Below are positions 30,372-42,062 of a stretch of DNA of 64,000 bases, piece by piece (within the stretch, counting starts at the first letter, position 1; each line of letters starts with the position of its first letter). The position numbers and the translations under genes are program-made. The DNA lies in assembly GCA_037954325.1 (NCBI GenBank), contig JBBMNZ010000028.1:6455001-6519000 (forward strand). Reading direction: 5' to 3'. The notes beneath the pieces were generated by a model. The model did no database searches. It was not told where the DNA came from and saw nothing but the letters and a program-made list of their open reading frames with translations. Origin of the DNA: Fistularia commersonii (Eukaryota > Chordata > Actinopteri > Syngnathiformes > Fistulariidae).

Positions 30372-32351
30372 TATACTCGCTCTCTGGAGCGCGTCATCTG
30401 GTGGTGGTACGAAGCAGCACAGGGACCAGCAGCCCTGAAACGCTGGCTTGCAGACAAAAAAAAGAAAAACGAGCCGCAGGGATCTGTCAGTCACAACTCA
30501 AAGGTTATCAACATAGGTGGGTATTGAAATGTCAGTTGACTGGTAAATGAAAGTTCAGGCCTCTGCTAACTTAATTTACTTGTGATAAGGGTGAACACCC
30601 GGATGTCAGCCTGGATTGTGGCTCCTGGAGCACCATCTTGTATGAAACAGTTACAAATAGTGCATTCAACTAATTCTCCACTCATTCGCCTTTTCCCTGA
30701 CAACATGTTTTAGACGTTTCTGTACTTAGTATTTCCTTCTGTCGTAGTCGTACTATGAGTTAATCAAGCAAGATCAGTACGGCGCACATGTAATAGAGGG
30801 GGTCAACTAAAGTCCATCCAAGGCAACGGCTTGATGGCTGCAGCAGCTTCTACTCTCCCAGAGTCAATCGGGTGAACCACTGCTGCAAAAACAGACATCC
30901 ACCTTGCCTTTTCAATTATTTTTGATCTTGGTCAACTCACCTGTATGAATATCATTAAAATTGATTATGGAAAAAAAAAATAGAGCCAACTCCGTTGACT
31001 CATAACATATGAATTATTCATTCGTTTTTAATTCACACCTGACGGGCAGTGTACTCTCAGTTGTCTGACTTCACGACTTTGCTTCCTGCCGCCTCAAATG
31101 GACAGGGAAAGCAACACCACTTTGAGCCGGAGTGCATGTTTTTCAGTCTGGGTGTCTCTTTAGGCATGCAGTCAGATGGGGTCACTGAGACACAGGACAA
31201 CTTTCCTGATGTCTTCTTTTCCGGACAAGTACCTGGATGTAAAGGCTGTCTTCAGCCCGTCCCGTGCCACCAGTCATATGACTGTGCTACAAACCTGTTA
31301 AGACAACACCACCCAGCGAGAGTCTCTTCTGCCCCACAGCCGCAGAAATAAAGGTCATGAAAAAGTACATCTCAAATGTTTTGACTGGTGGTATTATTGA
31401 CCTTCAGTTTGAGAAGCTCTCCAGAAGGACCCCTCCCTCTGTAATGATCTTCTAGGAGCGTGTTTTGTCCTCCATCCTATCTTGGGTACCACCCTCAAAC
31501 CAAAGAGCTATAACTAATGACCAACCTGACATTGTCAGAAAATTTCCTGGACATCGAGTCAACCGATGACAATATCCACACTTATCCTATAAAAAAAAAA
31601 AAAAATCAGAAAACTGATGGCTATTAAAATTAGTTTGACGCCATTGGAAAGATAAAGCTGAATACAAACTGTATGACAACATCTGGCACGGGACTTTCTT
31701 TGAAAGAACCGTAGCTTGAAGGCGTTGATACTGAACCTCCTCTTAAACTTAGCTGAACATTCTAGGTTTCAGTTTAGCACCTGGGGTGAAAAATATCTTT
31801 CTCTTAGGGCAATATAAACACTTTCACACAGAGCTTGTACTCTGGCCTGCCAGCAAATGTTTGTGTGACTTTGGGTGTGCTGTTTGGTCCAATCCCCCCT
31901 TTATCATGCAATTGATTTTTTAAAAGCTGTAAAGCCGTTTAGCAGCTTTGCGCTCTGTCCAAGGCCCAAAACATGTTTCAAAGTTGTGTCCAACAGTTAG
32001 CTGGAAGGTCTCAAAAGCAAGATGTTGATGGGATGCCTGCTTTCAGGCAATTAATTAGTGTTTAGTGTTTCTTACAGGGACTGTTGCCTGCAGCTTATGC
32101 CGGAATAAAGAACATTTCATCCAGTAGTTATATGACGTTGCCAACATTAGCTTGCAATTCAGCTGCACCAGGTCAACTTTATGCCTGCTTTATGATTCAA
32201 AGCAAGGGAAACATAAAATGAGTCCACCAGCAAAATAGAATTATCTTCCCCGAATGAATAACGGGATGATAAATGTCTACACAGGAGTATGCTTTTGTCA
32301 GAATCCAAAACTCAGTCAAGTTTCTGCATATATACATTTATTAATTAACTG
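30372..32351. other. Unique non-coding sequence
   Basis: A runs lie near 30969 and 31591. No gene or repeat family was recognised. Confidence 0.4.
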
Positions 32352-32545
32352 TCTGTCATTGGGGGAAGCAGAGTTCACCATGGACCGGTCGGCAGTCCAC
32401 AGGGCCACACGTGCACCTGTTGACTCTCGTTCACAGAGAACCCGGAGAAAACCAGCATAGGCGTGGGGAGAAGACACAGAGAGCCCCTCCGGCAGAGTCG
32501 AACCAGGTGCCTTCTTCAGGGACTGCATGATCACGCTACCCAGTT
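32352..32545 (-). repeat. SINE-like fish repeat, inverted copy with tRNA-like head
   Basis: Read on the minus strand this gives the B-box-like ggttcgactctgc, then words equivalent to ctgtgt...cttctccccacgc, ggttttctccgggttc, gtggactgccgacc and gaactctgcttccccc, in the order found in other copies in this window. The head with the B-box-like block is retained but internal sequence is shortened. Confidence 0.75.
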
Positions 32546-34533
32546 TCTGTATTTATCTCAAATATTAATCAGTTAGTTTACACTGTGGCTAAACAGGGTT
32601 TTCCTATTCTGGGAACAGAATGTGTCTATTATGAGAGGTAGCGCTAGCCAGGGTTTCAGCCAAGAACATCAAACCCCAGCTTAAAAATGGAAATAATTAC
32701 AAGCTGCATACAATATCATAGGATATACGAGTTAATACTTCATTTGGTATGATCCTGTTTTGACCTTACATTGTGTTCTTTTTTTCTAACTAGCCCAAAA
32801 TTGCTAATTTAGATTTCTTTTAAGTTATTTTTCAAATGTTAAAATTCGTTTTTCTTAATATATTTTATCACTATCTCACATTAAAAAAATAGATCATATC
32901 CCCTGCAAAACCTCCCACTGTCTCGCATCAATAACTTGTCAAATTAACTCCTGTGATTATAAACTTGTAACATTTTAGTTTTTGATTTAACGGGTCAAGA
33001 ACCATCCAGACATCATGCCTAAAGTGACCCGTTGCATCTTTTATGAGTTACATTCTTTCCATTAAAAGTGTCTGAGGCAGAGAACAAAGCAGACAGATCT
33101 GACAGCCAAGCGAGGAGTACCGTTCATCCAGACTGAAGGCAAGACTACAGCTTTTAAAATGCCTCTGTTACTTTGGAAAAATGTGGAGAGAAGAATTTCA
33201 TAACATTTAAGGAGTGAAAATCCCCAACAGATCCAGTGCAGTTTTATCAGCAGTGATTCCTAGAAACAGTAATGCTTATTTAATATCAGTGATTTATACA
33301 GTATACTGTGGCCTGAAAGGAAGTGTCAGTTAATTGGTTTTCATGACTGTTTGTTTTATATCTTATTCATTCATATTTTAAGACAAAGGTTCTGCGGCAG
33401 CTGCTCTGTAATAGAAGTGGAGGATATTCAAATTTCCTTCATCTGCACAAGTTGATTTTTTGTCATTTGATTTTATTTTATTTTTTCAACTTCAAAGTGT
33501 TTTTTTTATACAACTGTGCAGGCATCTCTTTGACACTTGTGCTTTCCTTTTATTAAACCAGCAGTTTGGTGAGACTATGGAAGCCTTGCCATTGCTATTG
33601 CTAATGATAGACAGAGAACATTTCGCTGTCAGACAAATTGCTTCTTTTTTTTCCCTTTTATGTCTGAAAAGCTAACAAGCAATGAGAAGATTATGCAGCT
33701 TGTAAACCATGTAAAACTTCAGAAAACATTTTGATCTCATTTAGAAACTGATGAAAACAGCACACTGCGGGCGCCTTTTTTGTTCTGCGCCGAAAAGAAC
33801 CAAAAATAAAATAGACCCGAGTTCCCTTATAGCCAGATATAAACTCATATTTGAGGTAGTCAGATCCTCACGTAGCTCCAGAGGTGTCCATTTTTCACGC
33901 CTTTCAAAATCTATTTATCTCACTCAAACCTTACAGAGAAGTTGTTAGAAAATGATGAGCTCGTTCAGGTGTAATGAAAGGTTTTAGTCAGTACAAACAA
34001 CTTTCCAGAGAACATCCTCACATCCTTATATTAACATCATGCCAATCAATACTTTCCATTTAGACAATGAATTGATTTGGGTAATTGAACCCCCGGGATC
34101 CTGCCAGAACAGCTCAATCATTAATCTAAATGGTTACCCAGTTAACTGATACCTGCTCTAACAGTTTGAGCAGCTGCAGTGGGCTGAAAACACTGGAAGT
34201 CATAAATGAGAGGATGTTCAAAGAAAATAGGAACCTTCCGTTGTTAGCGATTACCCATTTGCTCACAGCAAAGAGGACAATATTCAATGAGACAAGATCA
34301 GGGGGGAATTAAAGAAAAAAACACAAATTTAAAGATTGCAAAGATTTGAAGTCCGCCCATTGTCATTAGAGAGATTAGTCATTAAAAATGCAGTCATTCC
34401 ACGGAAAAGACCAAATGCAGATGAATTTCAGTCTGTATGAGCTTTGACTTTGACCACAGAGAGACCCCCATCTTTTTTACGTGGCCAATAAACATCTGAA
34501 CATATAAGAAGATAAAGAGACCGACCGTTTGTT
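32546..34533. other. Unique AT-rich non-coding sequence
   Basis: Nothing recognisable was seen. Confidence 0.4.
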
Positions 34534-34880
34534 CTATTGGTGAGTGGTTTCAGCCAAAAATCCATGTTTTTCTTGACCCAAGCCTGCAGGTGCTCCCACC
34601 AGAGGCTCTCTCTGCCCCTTCTTCATTGGTCCAAGTGCTAAAAGCGGGGAGCCTCCACATCCCTGCGGGTGTCCGATATTCGAGGAGCGCCTCAATCCCC
34701 AAAGCTTTGGGTAGTGTGGTTGGTGATCTCCACTGTAGCCTTGTACAGCGGAGCCCCAATACTGCACATATGTGTCCTTCAAGGCCCAGGGGAAATCTAA
34801 AAGCCTTTGACATCTCAGTATGGTGCAAGGCCTTTCCAAAGAATACTTATTCTAAGACTATGTTGCCATGTTTGGGGTGA
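34534..34880. other. GC-richer patch with long open frames on both strands
   Basis: Against an AT-rich background this patch is visibly richer in G and C. It is open for about 92-101 codons in two minus-strand frames (34534-34839 and 34550-34828) and 96 codons in a plus-strand frame (34590-34880). I recognise no domain in any of them. It could be a decayed transposable-element coding segment, an unusual exon or chance caused by fewer stop codons in GC-rich DNA. Confidence 0.35.
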
Positions 34881-35625
34881 TGACTCTATTTCAATAGCTG
34901 CCAGGAAAACACCTGCGGGATATTTTTATTTTCACCTGCTAAGAGAGAGATGCTAAAAAACAAGGCTTTGGAGACAAAAGTAAAAAAGAAAATATCCTGT
35001 TCCCTGCACACTTATGGATGATTGGGGCATCCACCCCTGAATTAACCAACCGAACATCACCTTTTTGCCTTTCACTGTTGTATGGATATTTGAGAGAGCG
35101 CTCAGGGGAGGAACATAACCACAAGCTCATGTGTACCAGTCACTACATAAAAGCATTTGTGGCACCTTTCTCTAATTATCTGGGTAAAGTGAAACTCAAT
35201 TTCTATTTTCCTGTACCCAAATTCAAATTGAGGCAATTTATCAGTCAGCTCTAACAGGCACCCTGATACCTTCATGGCTAATAAGGCAGCACATTTTCTC
35301 TAAGTAGAACTTGGTCCCTACAAAGCACATATTATACATCCTTATCCTATCATTTCCCCTGCAGCTGATGTCTTCACATTGTTCTCATTGCTAGTCGGCT
35401 AAATGTAGCAATTAGTAAAACTAATTTACATCCGAGGGCTCTGTAACAGGAAAGACCTGTTCAATTGATCTGCATCATTTTTTTCCATATACGTGGTGGT
35501 TTTAAATTTAAGACATTTTTTTCCAATTAAAATGACACAAAAATTGAACTAATCCTTCAAAGTCATTTTAATGAAACATACGGCAGAAGTTATATTTTCT
35601 TGACATTGTTTTAACTCTGACAACT
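34881..35625. other. Unique AT-rich non-coding sequence
   Basis: Nothing recognisable was seen. Confidence 0.4.
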
Positions 35626-36747
35626 AGATTCCACTACATCCTACAGCACCTGGACACAGCAGGAACTTATGCTGGGATCCTGTTTGTAGATTTTCAGCTC
35701 TGCCTTTAACAGAATTATCCCGGCTCTTTTACAGGAGAAGCTCTCCCAGCTGAAGGTGCCAGACTCCACCTGTAGGTGGATCACAGACTCCCAGTCTGCC
35801 GGGAAGCAGCAAGTGAAAGTGGAAAAACACATCTCTGACTCCAGGACCATCAGTATCATCTTTCCCCTCTGGTCTTCTCCATCTACACCAACAGCTGCAC
35901 CTCCAGGCAGCAGTCTGTGAGGCTTCTGAAGTTTGCTGACAACACCAGTGGACTCATCTCTGGTGGGGATGAGATTGACCACCAAGTGACCCGGTGCAGT
36001 CAAAACAACTTGGAGGTAAATGCTAGTCTAAAGACTGTGGAGATGTTGGTGGACTTCGGGAAAAACCAAGACACCCCACCTCCCCCCACAGCTGGTACCG
36101 TGGAGTTGTGCCGCTTTCTTGGAACAATCATCTCCTAGGACCTCAAGTGAGAGCTGAACATCAGCGCCGTCACAAATAAAGCACAGCAGAGAATGTTCTT
36201 CCTGAAGCAGTTAAAGAATTTTAACTTGCCAAAGATGATGATAGTGCACTTCTACACCTCCATCAACAAGTCCATCCTCACCTCCTCCATCACCATCTGG
36301 TACACCACCGCCACCGCCAGAGACAAGGACAGACTCCAGCGTACCATCCGGGGTCATTGGTTATCATCAATCCTCTCTACAAGACCTGTACACCTGTATA
36401 AAAACCCAGGACATGAATTTTTTTGACCACTCCCCTCTGGCAGGAGATTGCGGTCCATCAGGACCAAAACTACCCGTCACAAAGACAGTTTCTTCCCATC
36501 GTCAGCCTGCCTCATGCATAATGCCCCGGTCCCCCACTGACACTGTACCAACCCCTCTGATGCAAATCCTTGCACTGCTTCACACAACTTGCCATTCTGC
36601 ACGACCAACTTTGATCACCCTGATCTCACTATAATTTTTCACTTATTTAATGCCTGTTACATTTTGGCAGTCTAGCATCATCAACCAAAGCAAATTCCTT
36701 TTAGTTGCAAAATTACTTGGCGAATAAAGCAATTCTGATTCTTATTC
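35626..36747 (+). mobile_element. 5'-truncated L2/Rex1-type (CR1/jockey group) LINE
   Basis: The segment encodes, with frameshifts and stops, the second half of a LINE reverse transcriptase and its C-terminal region. In order: ILFVDFQ (35680 region, the first catalytic-aspartate block, broken), CRWITDSQSAGKQQ, VRLLKFADN (motif C), SQNNLEVN, FLGTIIS, QRMFFLKQLKNFNLPKM, MIVHFYTSINKSILTSSITIW, and near the end FDHSPLAGDCGPSG and the degraded KTVSSHRQ block. The 3' end has AATAAA at 36723-36728 followed by attctgattcttattc, a typical degenerate short tandem tail for these LINEs. Full elements are several kilobases and start with an endonuclease, which is absent here. Defects include FADD changed to FADN (35932-35943), an in-frame TAG at 36136-36138 and frameshifts, so it is a dead copy. 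Confidence 0.87.
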
Positions 36748-37707
36748 ACATAACTGCTCACATCTGAGGCAAAGTGAGTCAGGCTGCTTTAAGTCAGTTC
36801 AGACCATAACTAAAAACGTTATATAACAGATGTAACAAACCAAAATTCAGATGTATTGTCGCTGAAGCCACTCCGTGATTAACTTCAAAGATGTCATTTT
36901 TCAGAAATGCCACGCTTGATCTGGACAGTCTAAGACTGGCCGCAACCTTGCGAGATTAAGCGAATCCCTGGGAGAAGTTTATTGCCCTTGCAGGAAAGTA
37001 GGGCTTAAAACAGCTGAGTAGTGACTTCAACAAAGTTTTAAACATTTCCAAACAAAACACCCTCATATGAACACAAATTGTTAAATGTCACCCAGCAGGC
37101 GGTTCCCTTCCGCCTCTACCTGTTTATCATTGATCCAGAGGGGAATAATAATCTTGTAAAACTATGGCATTTAAATAGAGTGACTCGGGCCAATGAATAG
37201 CACTTATTGGCTATTTACAAAAGACCAAAACCACAACTCAGAAAATCTTGTCAACTCATACTAAATGACTGAATGTTTGGGATGTTTTCTACCTGAAATG
37301 CTGTTTTTATACTGTATGTCTTCTGGACTGAAGTGCTACTGACAGAGATCGCTGTCTCTCATTTTCCTCTCAATCCATTTGAGCTGCATAGTTTCATTCA
37401 CTTCGAGGTTTACTATCGCAGGCTGAGGAGTAAGAGGCTCGATCATGCTCTTTCTGTTCCTGACTCAAAAAAAGAAGTTCTCATTTTAAATAAATAAAGA
37501 GAATATATAACAAGCAGACAAGCAAGATTTGTTACATATCTCAACTGATTCTTAGAAACGTACACACTGCTCCTTGTCATCTTCACTCTGCATGTTGCAA
37601 GCTGATGATGGGATTTACATATTTATTGGTTATTCAGAACGCTTCTATAATTTGCTGTCTAAGAGATGGAATAATGGAAAAAATTATGGAGAGCTAGTTT
37701 ATAGATT
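36748..37707. other. Unique AT-rich non-coding sequence
   Basis: Nothing recognisable was seen. Confidence 0.4.
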
Positions 37708-38057
37708 GGGGGGGCACCGTGATGCAGTGGTTGGTGCTTCTGCCTCTAAAAGGGGGTTCCTGGTTCGATTCCAGCAGGGGAAGGGACCCTTCTGTGCCTG
37801 TTGTCTGCCTGGGTTTTCTCTGGGTTCTAAAGTTTTCTCCCAAACTTTGAATACATGTAGGATGAAGACTCCTATTTGCTCAGACCCATGTGAATGAACG
37901 AGTGAAGGGTTGTATTTCTCTATAGCTGCCATGTGAATGACTGGCGCCTGGTCCACAGTGAACCCCACGTCTTGTTCAATGACTGCTGCGATAGGCTCCG
38001 ACACACACAGAACCCCGACTGCGGGAAGTGGAATACATAATAAATGGATGAATGACT
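37708..38057 (+). repeat. SINE-like fish repeat, most complete copy
   Basis: The copy starts at gggggcaccgtgatgcagtg, has a B-box-like ggttcgattcc (37762-37772), then ctgggttttctctgggttc, catgtgaatgaacgagtgaagg, gactggcgcctggtccac, gtgaaccccacgtcttg, gactgctgcgataggctccg and the terminal aataaatggatgaatg. A tRNA-like head with an internal promoter box, a unique body and a short TGGA-type tail is the plan of a SINE. The central 'catgcag/gactctaaattg' section is shortened. Because of the internal box it could look like a tRNA gene to a naive scan, but no cloverleaf is preserved. Confidence 0.8.
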
Positions 38058-39790
38058 GAAAGTTTCCAAATCGAGTATATTTTGTGTTGAGATTATTACC
38101 TGTGAGCAAGAGCAAGTCATTTTGAATACTGGTAGATAAGGCTCAGACATGAAATCAACCATGAAGATGAAGATGAAACATTGGCAGGTCATATAATAGC
38201 AAAGGTCTTTTTTCTTCCATCTTATTTTTGTCTCTTCTGGTTAGTACACTGTGTTAACATCAAGTTCAGTTAGAGTGGACGAGTGGGCCCTCCTGTCTTC
38301 TCTGTACATATGTTCTCTCCTGCTTCCTCCCACAATCCAAAAATTGCAGTACTTAAAGTACAGTACTTTAAAAGGAGACAGAAAATTGTGTGTAGGCGTG
38401 ATTGAGGGGTGACTGTCCTTTGGATGATAAATACCTCATTTAAACATAAATGAATAGCGGGAACCTTTGCCATTTAAAGTTTCTCTCTGATTAAGAAGTT
38501 GCAGAATATAAAATACCCAAATATTTTTGCTGTTGGATAAAACTTGTCTCATGCCTCAGTGTAAAGTTTACTCTCGCTTCGCTTCAAGCACATCTGGTAT
38601 CCTGTGGGAGCAGAACTTTGTTTCTGACCTCCTTGTGATATCACACATGCCCCTTAACTGAGATTTTCGGGGGCCGGAGAGAATATTTAGACTTTCAACA
38701 ATTGATGTCAAAACAGTCATTTATGGCCAAACTGCGCAGGCATTCGTCCGCAAAGTCTGACTTAGATATTTAACCTTAGGAATACAAGAGGGACTTTAAA
38801 TCAGTTTTGCATGTTGTAAAATAAGTGAAATTGAAGATTAAATTAGAATTTCCCATCTGAACCACTGTATCATGGATTTAAAGTTTCCCTAAATTGAGAC
38901 ATTGTATCATCTTGCTCCACCGTTTACTTTACAATAATGAACCAAGAAACAGCAAGCATGTTCTCTGCTTTTAAATAGTCGTGTGAATCTTCTTCTGTCT
39001 TTGAAGACAGTGTGTGACCAAGTGTTGCATCACTTGCATTAATGCCGGGGCAAGGCTTGAATTAGGTGAGGTACGGCAGCGTGAGCTTTACATCCTGGCT
39101 TTTCCCCTGTGCACTCTGGAGCTTCAACCAAAAAAAACCAGAGGACAAGGCTACGTGTTAAATGAACTCTTCTGTTAATTTACCAGTTGTTTGGAGTCTT
39201 TGAATATTTTTACATTCGAATAGGAAATGGCTTTGGTCTGATAGGGAACGCGTCAAACACTGCAAATTTGTTTTACATTATAATGAGCAGAATTTAAGGG
39301 GGCCGGCAGCATTAATAAATAAAGGGAGTGTTTATCTTCCAAAGGACATGTGTCATTGGAATATAGCTACAATTTAATATGGTTTGAATTTGAGGACAAA
39401 GCAAAGGATGCTGCTGCAGGACACACTGTTTGAGTCAGCTCATTAGTTTTGCAAATAATTCCTCAGGCTGCTCTCTGATTTCTGCTGTTCAACCACATAC
39501 CTTATATATTTCTGTTGCACTGATAGTCTCTCAAGTCCGGTATAATAAAAAAAGGCTGCAACCTTGAATGAAAGGCCCCAGGGACATTAAAATATTGTGC
39601 ACGTAATCATGGGGCTTTGTAAGAGGTTAAAAAACAAAAATATATCTCAATTTTTCCTCTTTTTTTCGGTTTGCATCTGCACATGATATACCTGTATCAT
39701 GACACTCGCACGACCTTGAATATTCAAGATAAGCAGTACCAGAGCACGCATACCCATACCTGTTTATAAAAATTATTTTATTACTTTGGC
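38058..39790. other. Non-coding sequence with a possible SINE-like scrap
   Basis: At about 38290-38420 the words catatgttctctcctgcttcctcccacaatccaaaa recall the centre of the SINE-like repeat, so a very decayed copy is possible. A perfect odd palindrome (arms 9, centre A38362) sits at 38353-38371. The rest is unremarkable. Confidence 0.35.
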
Positions 39791-39801
39791 TGTGTGTGTA
39801 T

Positions 39802-39854
<53 letters not shown>
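39791..39854 (+). repeat. (TG)n microsatellite
   Basis: A TG tract of about 64 bases with two TA interruptions near its start. Confidence 0.98.
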
Positions 39855-39856
<2 letters not shown>

Positions 39857-40786
39857 AATTAAATTCCTCCTTATTTTCCTCCAACAATTTTTGTAAATAC
39901 TGTTTGCTCAGCCAGCTGAGTAAGCAATAGCTAACAGAGATAAACATGAGCTTGTGCATCATTTAAGATCTGTAATTTGGACATGGTGGTCTTTTTGTGA
40001 ACTTAAATGAAAATAGAAAAGGACAGGAGAAATGAATAAAAACCTGACATTTAGCCACCATTATTGAACTGATTTCTACTGTTTAACTTACCGCCTGTGC
40101 GTCAAACCAGTTTCCTGGTTCAAGATGATATCACTTCAACTGAACACGGAGGAAGGAAGCAGAGCGTAAAACCATCTCCCATGGTTGTATGCAGAGCTGG
40201 ATACAGCACAAGGACGGGGGCCCATTTATTTCCACGAAAGCTGCTCAGAGCTGCATGAAGCCAAATAAAAAAAAAAAAAAGCTTGACTTCCAGATAAACA
40301 TTTTTGTACATATTGTGCAACATAGATAGCAAACACACGGGAGACTTCCACCGGCCCAGCCAGCCAGCTCCCAGGTTTAACCATCAGCTCACTTGGACGG
40401 GGATAACAGGGACTTCTAGACTCTGAATCATCCAAGGGAAAATTGACAAATTGACAGAAACATGATCATAACCATGATTCTTCAACATTTTCACGTTACA
40501 GGAAGTAAACTGTGCATAATGTTAGAGTCCGCATTCAGGCGATTGTTAAATAGCCCCTCCAATTGGAAACTCGGTGGATCGATCACCGGCTCCTTCTGTC
40601 TACATGCCAAGTGTCCAGCTCTGCCGCCATGGGTGTCATCAGACTTTACTTTATAAGCTTTATTATCCCTGTGAGAGGTCATTTGTTTTGTAGCCAGTAG
40701 ATAAATAAAAAAACAACAACGACATTCCACATGCATTTAGCAGAAAAAAAAGGTGATGTTACATGTTACGGGGGGAGGAGGAACAA
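39855..40786. other. Unique non-coding sequence
   Basis: An A run lies at about 40266-40280. No gene was recognised. Confidence 0.4.
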
Positions 40787-41050
40787 CTACAATGATCTAC
40801 TTGAGGGCCCAATAGTTAAATTTATAAATGAGTCTTGGTATCTATTAGTCCTGCACTTTGGTACTGTTAACCCGATGGCAACTGCCTGTACTCTGAGTGG
40901 CCCACAGTCAGTCATGATAGCCTGTGCCTTCCTGCTGGCACTGGCCTTATATAGCTCAGAAAGTTCCACCAGAGTGATTCCTGCAATCCTTCTACATATT
41001 TTTACCCTGCTGTTTGGCCTGTTTCTGTCTTTTTGCTGTGAGGGACCCAA
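40787..41050 (-). mobile_element. C-terminal scrap of a CR1/L2-group LINE
   Basis: The minus strand reads AGITLVELSELYKASASRKAQAIM and then VPKCRTNRYQDSFINLTI. In CR1/L2-type LINEs the C-terminus has a block of this kind (…ELY..R..RKAQ.I…) followed by a basic block (…P..RTNR..NSFI…). The intervening PSGRRY-like residues are lost, probably by a small deletion. The open frame of 87 codons is only a fragment and differs in wording from the LINE at 35626-36747, so it belongs to another subfamily. Confidence 0.6.
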
Positions 41051-41104
41051 ATCAGCAATTACAAAGGCAGGTTAAAACAGACTCAATATGCATAAAAGCG
41101 AAAA

Positions 41105-41180
41105 TGAATGTGAGATCCGCTGTCAAGCGCTTTGAAACCATGAGGTGTTAAAAGCGCTATATAAGTGGAGACCATTTATA
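41105..41180 (+). repeat. Retroposon 3'-tail remnant (cgctatataa type)
   Basis: The words aagcgctttgaaacc and aaagcgctatataagtggagaccattta match the characteristic 3' end of several fish L2-related LINEs and SINEs. Its orientation is opposite to the adjacent LINE scrap on the minus strand, so it is a separate insertion remnant. Confidence 0.5.
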
Positions 41181-41469
41181 TAGTTAAGCCATGATGTTGC
41201 CTTGGCTTCAAAGATTTTCGAAGCCCTGTTCTTGTCTGTTTGCCTGCCAGGCTGTCTCCCCTCAATCGCATTGTTCTGTTTGGTTTCGGTGCATCAAGGA
41301 CGCACACCTGGAGGTGCTGTGATACGATGTGAGAGCATTCCTTCCTTCTAGGTTCTTGCCGTGTCTTATTCTGTTACTTCAACAACGAAGCCCAATTATT
41401 AGTTAAAGTGTGCACTTCATTATATGCCCGGATGCTATAATTATGGCATGTAATCTCACTCTCGCTCTT
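41181..41469. other. Non-coding sequence, possibly the 5' part of the LTR-like segment
   Basis: No clear boundary was found. It may be part of the LTR-like unit that follows. Confidence 0.3.
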
Positions 41470-42062
41470 TTATTCTTAGACAATAAACACTGAATTGTTC
41501 CATTTGCCACGCCCTCCTCCTCCAGTTTTCTCCCACTTGTTCCACTCCCACGGGACTCCCAACCCACCCCACACAACCTCAGCGGGTTTCTTGGCTTGAT
41601 CGCTCAAATGAAGGCAAGTGTGCTGGAACCGGAGCCGGGCCCCTACCGGCCAACCGCATTCAACAATCAAGAAGCCTTCGAATACGTCATCCTGACCGCA
41701 CACCAACTGCAAGGTCTCGGTTCCTGCTTTGTCAGTTCGCCTTTCCAGCCCATTTTCTGAATAGTCGTGCCTCGCCTGTGATTCCGAGGCCTGACCTTGA
41801 GAACCCCCGCCCTCCTCCATCCGCTCTGACCTGGCCTCCATATCCGAGCCTCACCCTGCCCGCTCTGTGACTGCAGGCTTTAGATATCCACTCGGCTCAT
41901 CCCTCCCCTGGATTTTCCCCTGACCTGTGCCATTCATTGACGAGCTCCCCCGCCTCATTTCCAAAGACTGAATAAATCCCTTTTTCCAGCTTGTTATTAA
42001 CTCTCTTGTCTTCAGCATTTGGGTTTGCTTGCTTTGCCTTGTTAAACAGGAATACCTCATTA
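41470..42062 (+). mobile_element. LTR-like segment, possible solo LTR of a Ty3/gypsy-type element
   Basis: This is a GC- and pyrimidine-rich block with repeated gac-ctg/ccg-agg style words (ctgtgattccgaggcctgacc, gacctggcctccatatccg). It is followed by AATAAA at 41971-41976, then about 35 bases later cagcatttgggttt and a short end. Fish gypsy-type LTRs commonly show this order: pyrimidine-rich U3/R, polyadenylation signal, and a 'gcatttgggt' word shortly before the LTR end. No gag-pol coding sequence is adjacent, and I could not define the TG...CA ends or target duplication, so the call is tentative. The 121-codon minus-strand frame across it is considered incidental. Confidence 0.38.

Noticed and set aside
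37762..37772. B-box sequence suggesting a tRNA gene
   Set aside because: The surrounding sequence does not give a cloverleaf and matches the SINE-like repeat found at five other places.
41476..41841. 121-codon minus-strand frame rich in G, E and R
   Set aside because: It runs antisense through the LTR-like, pyrimidine-rich block. Low complexity explains its openness.
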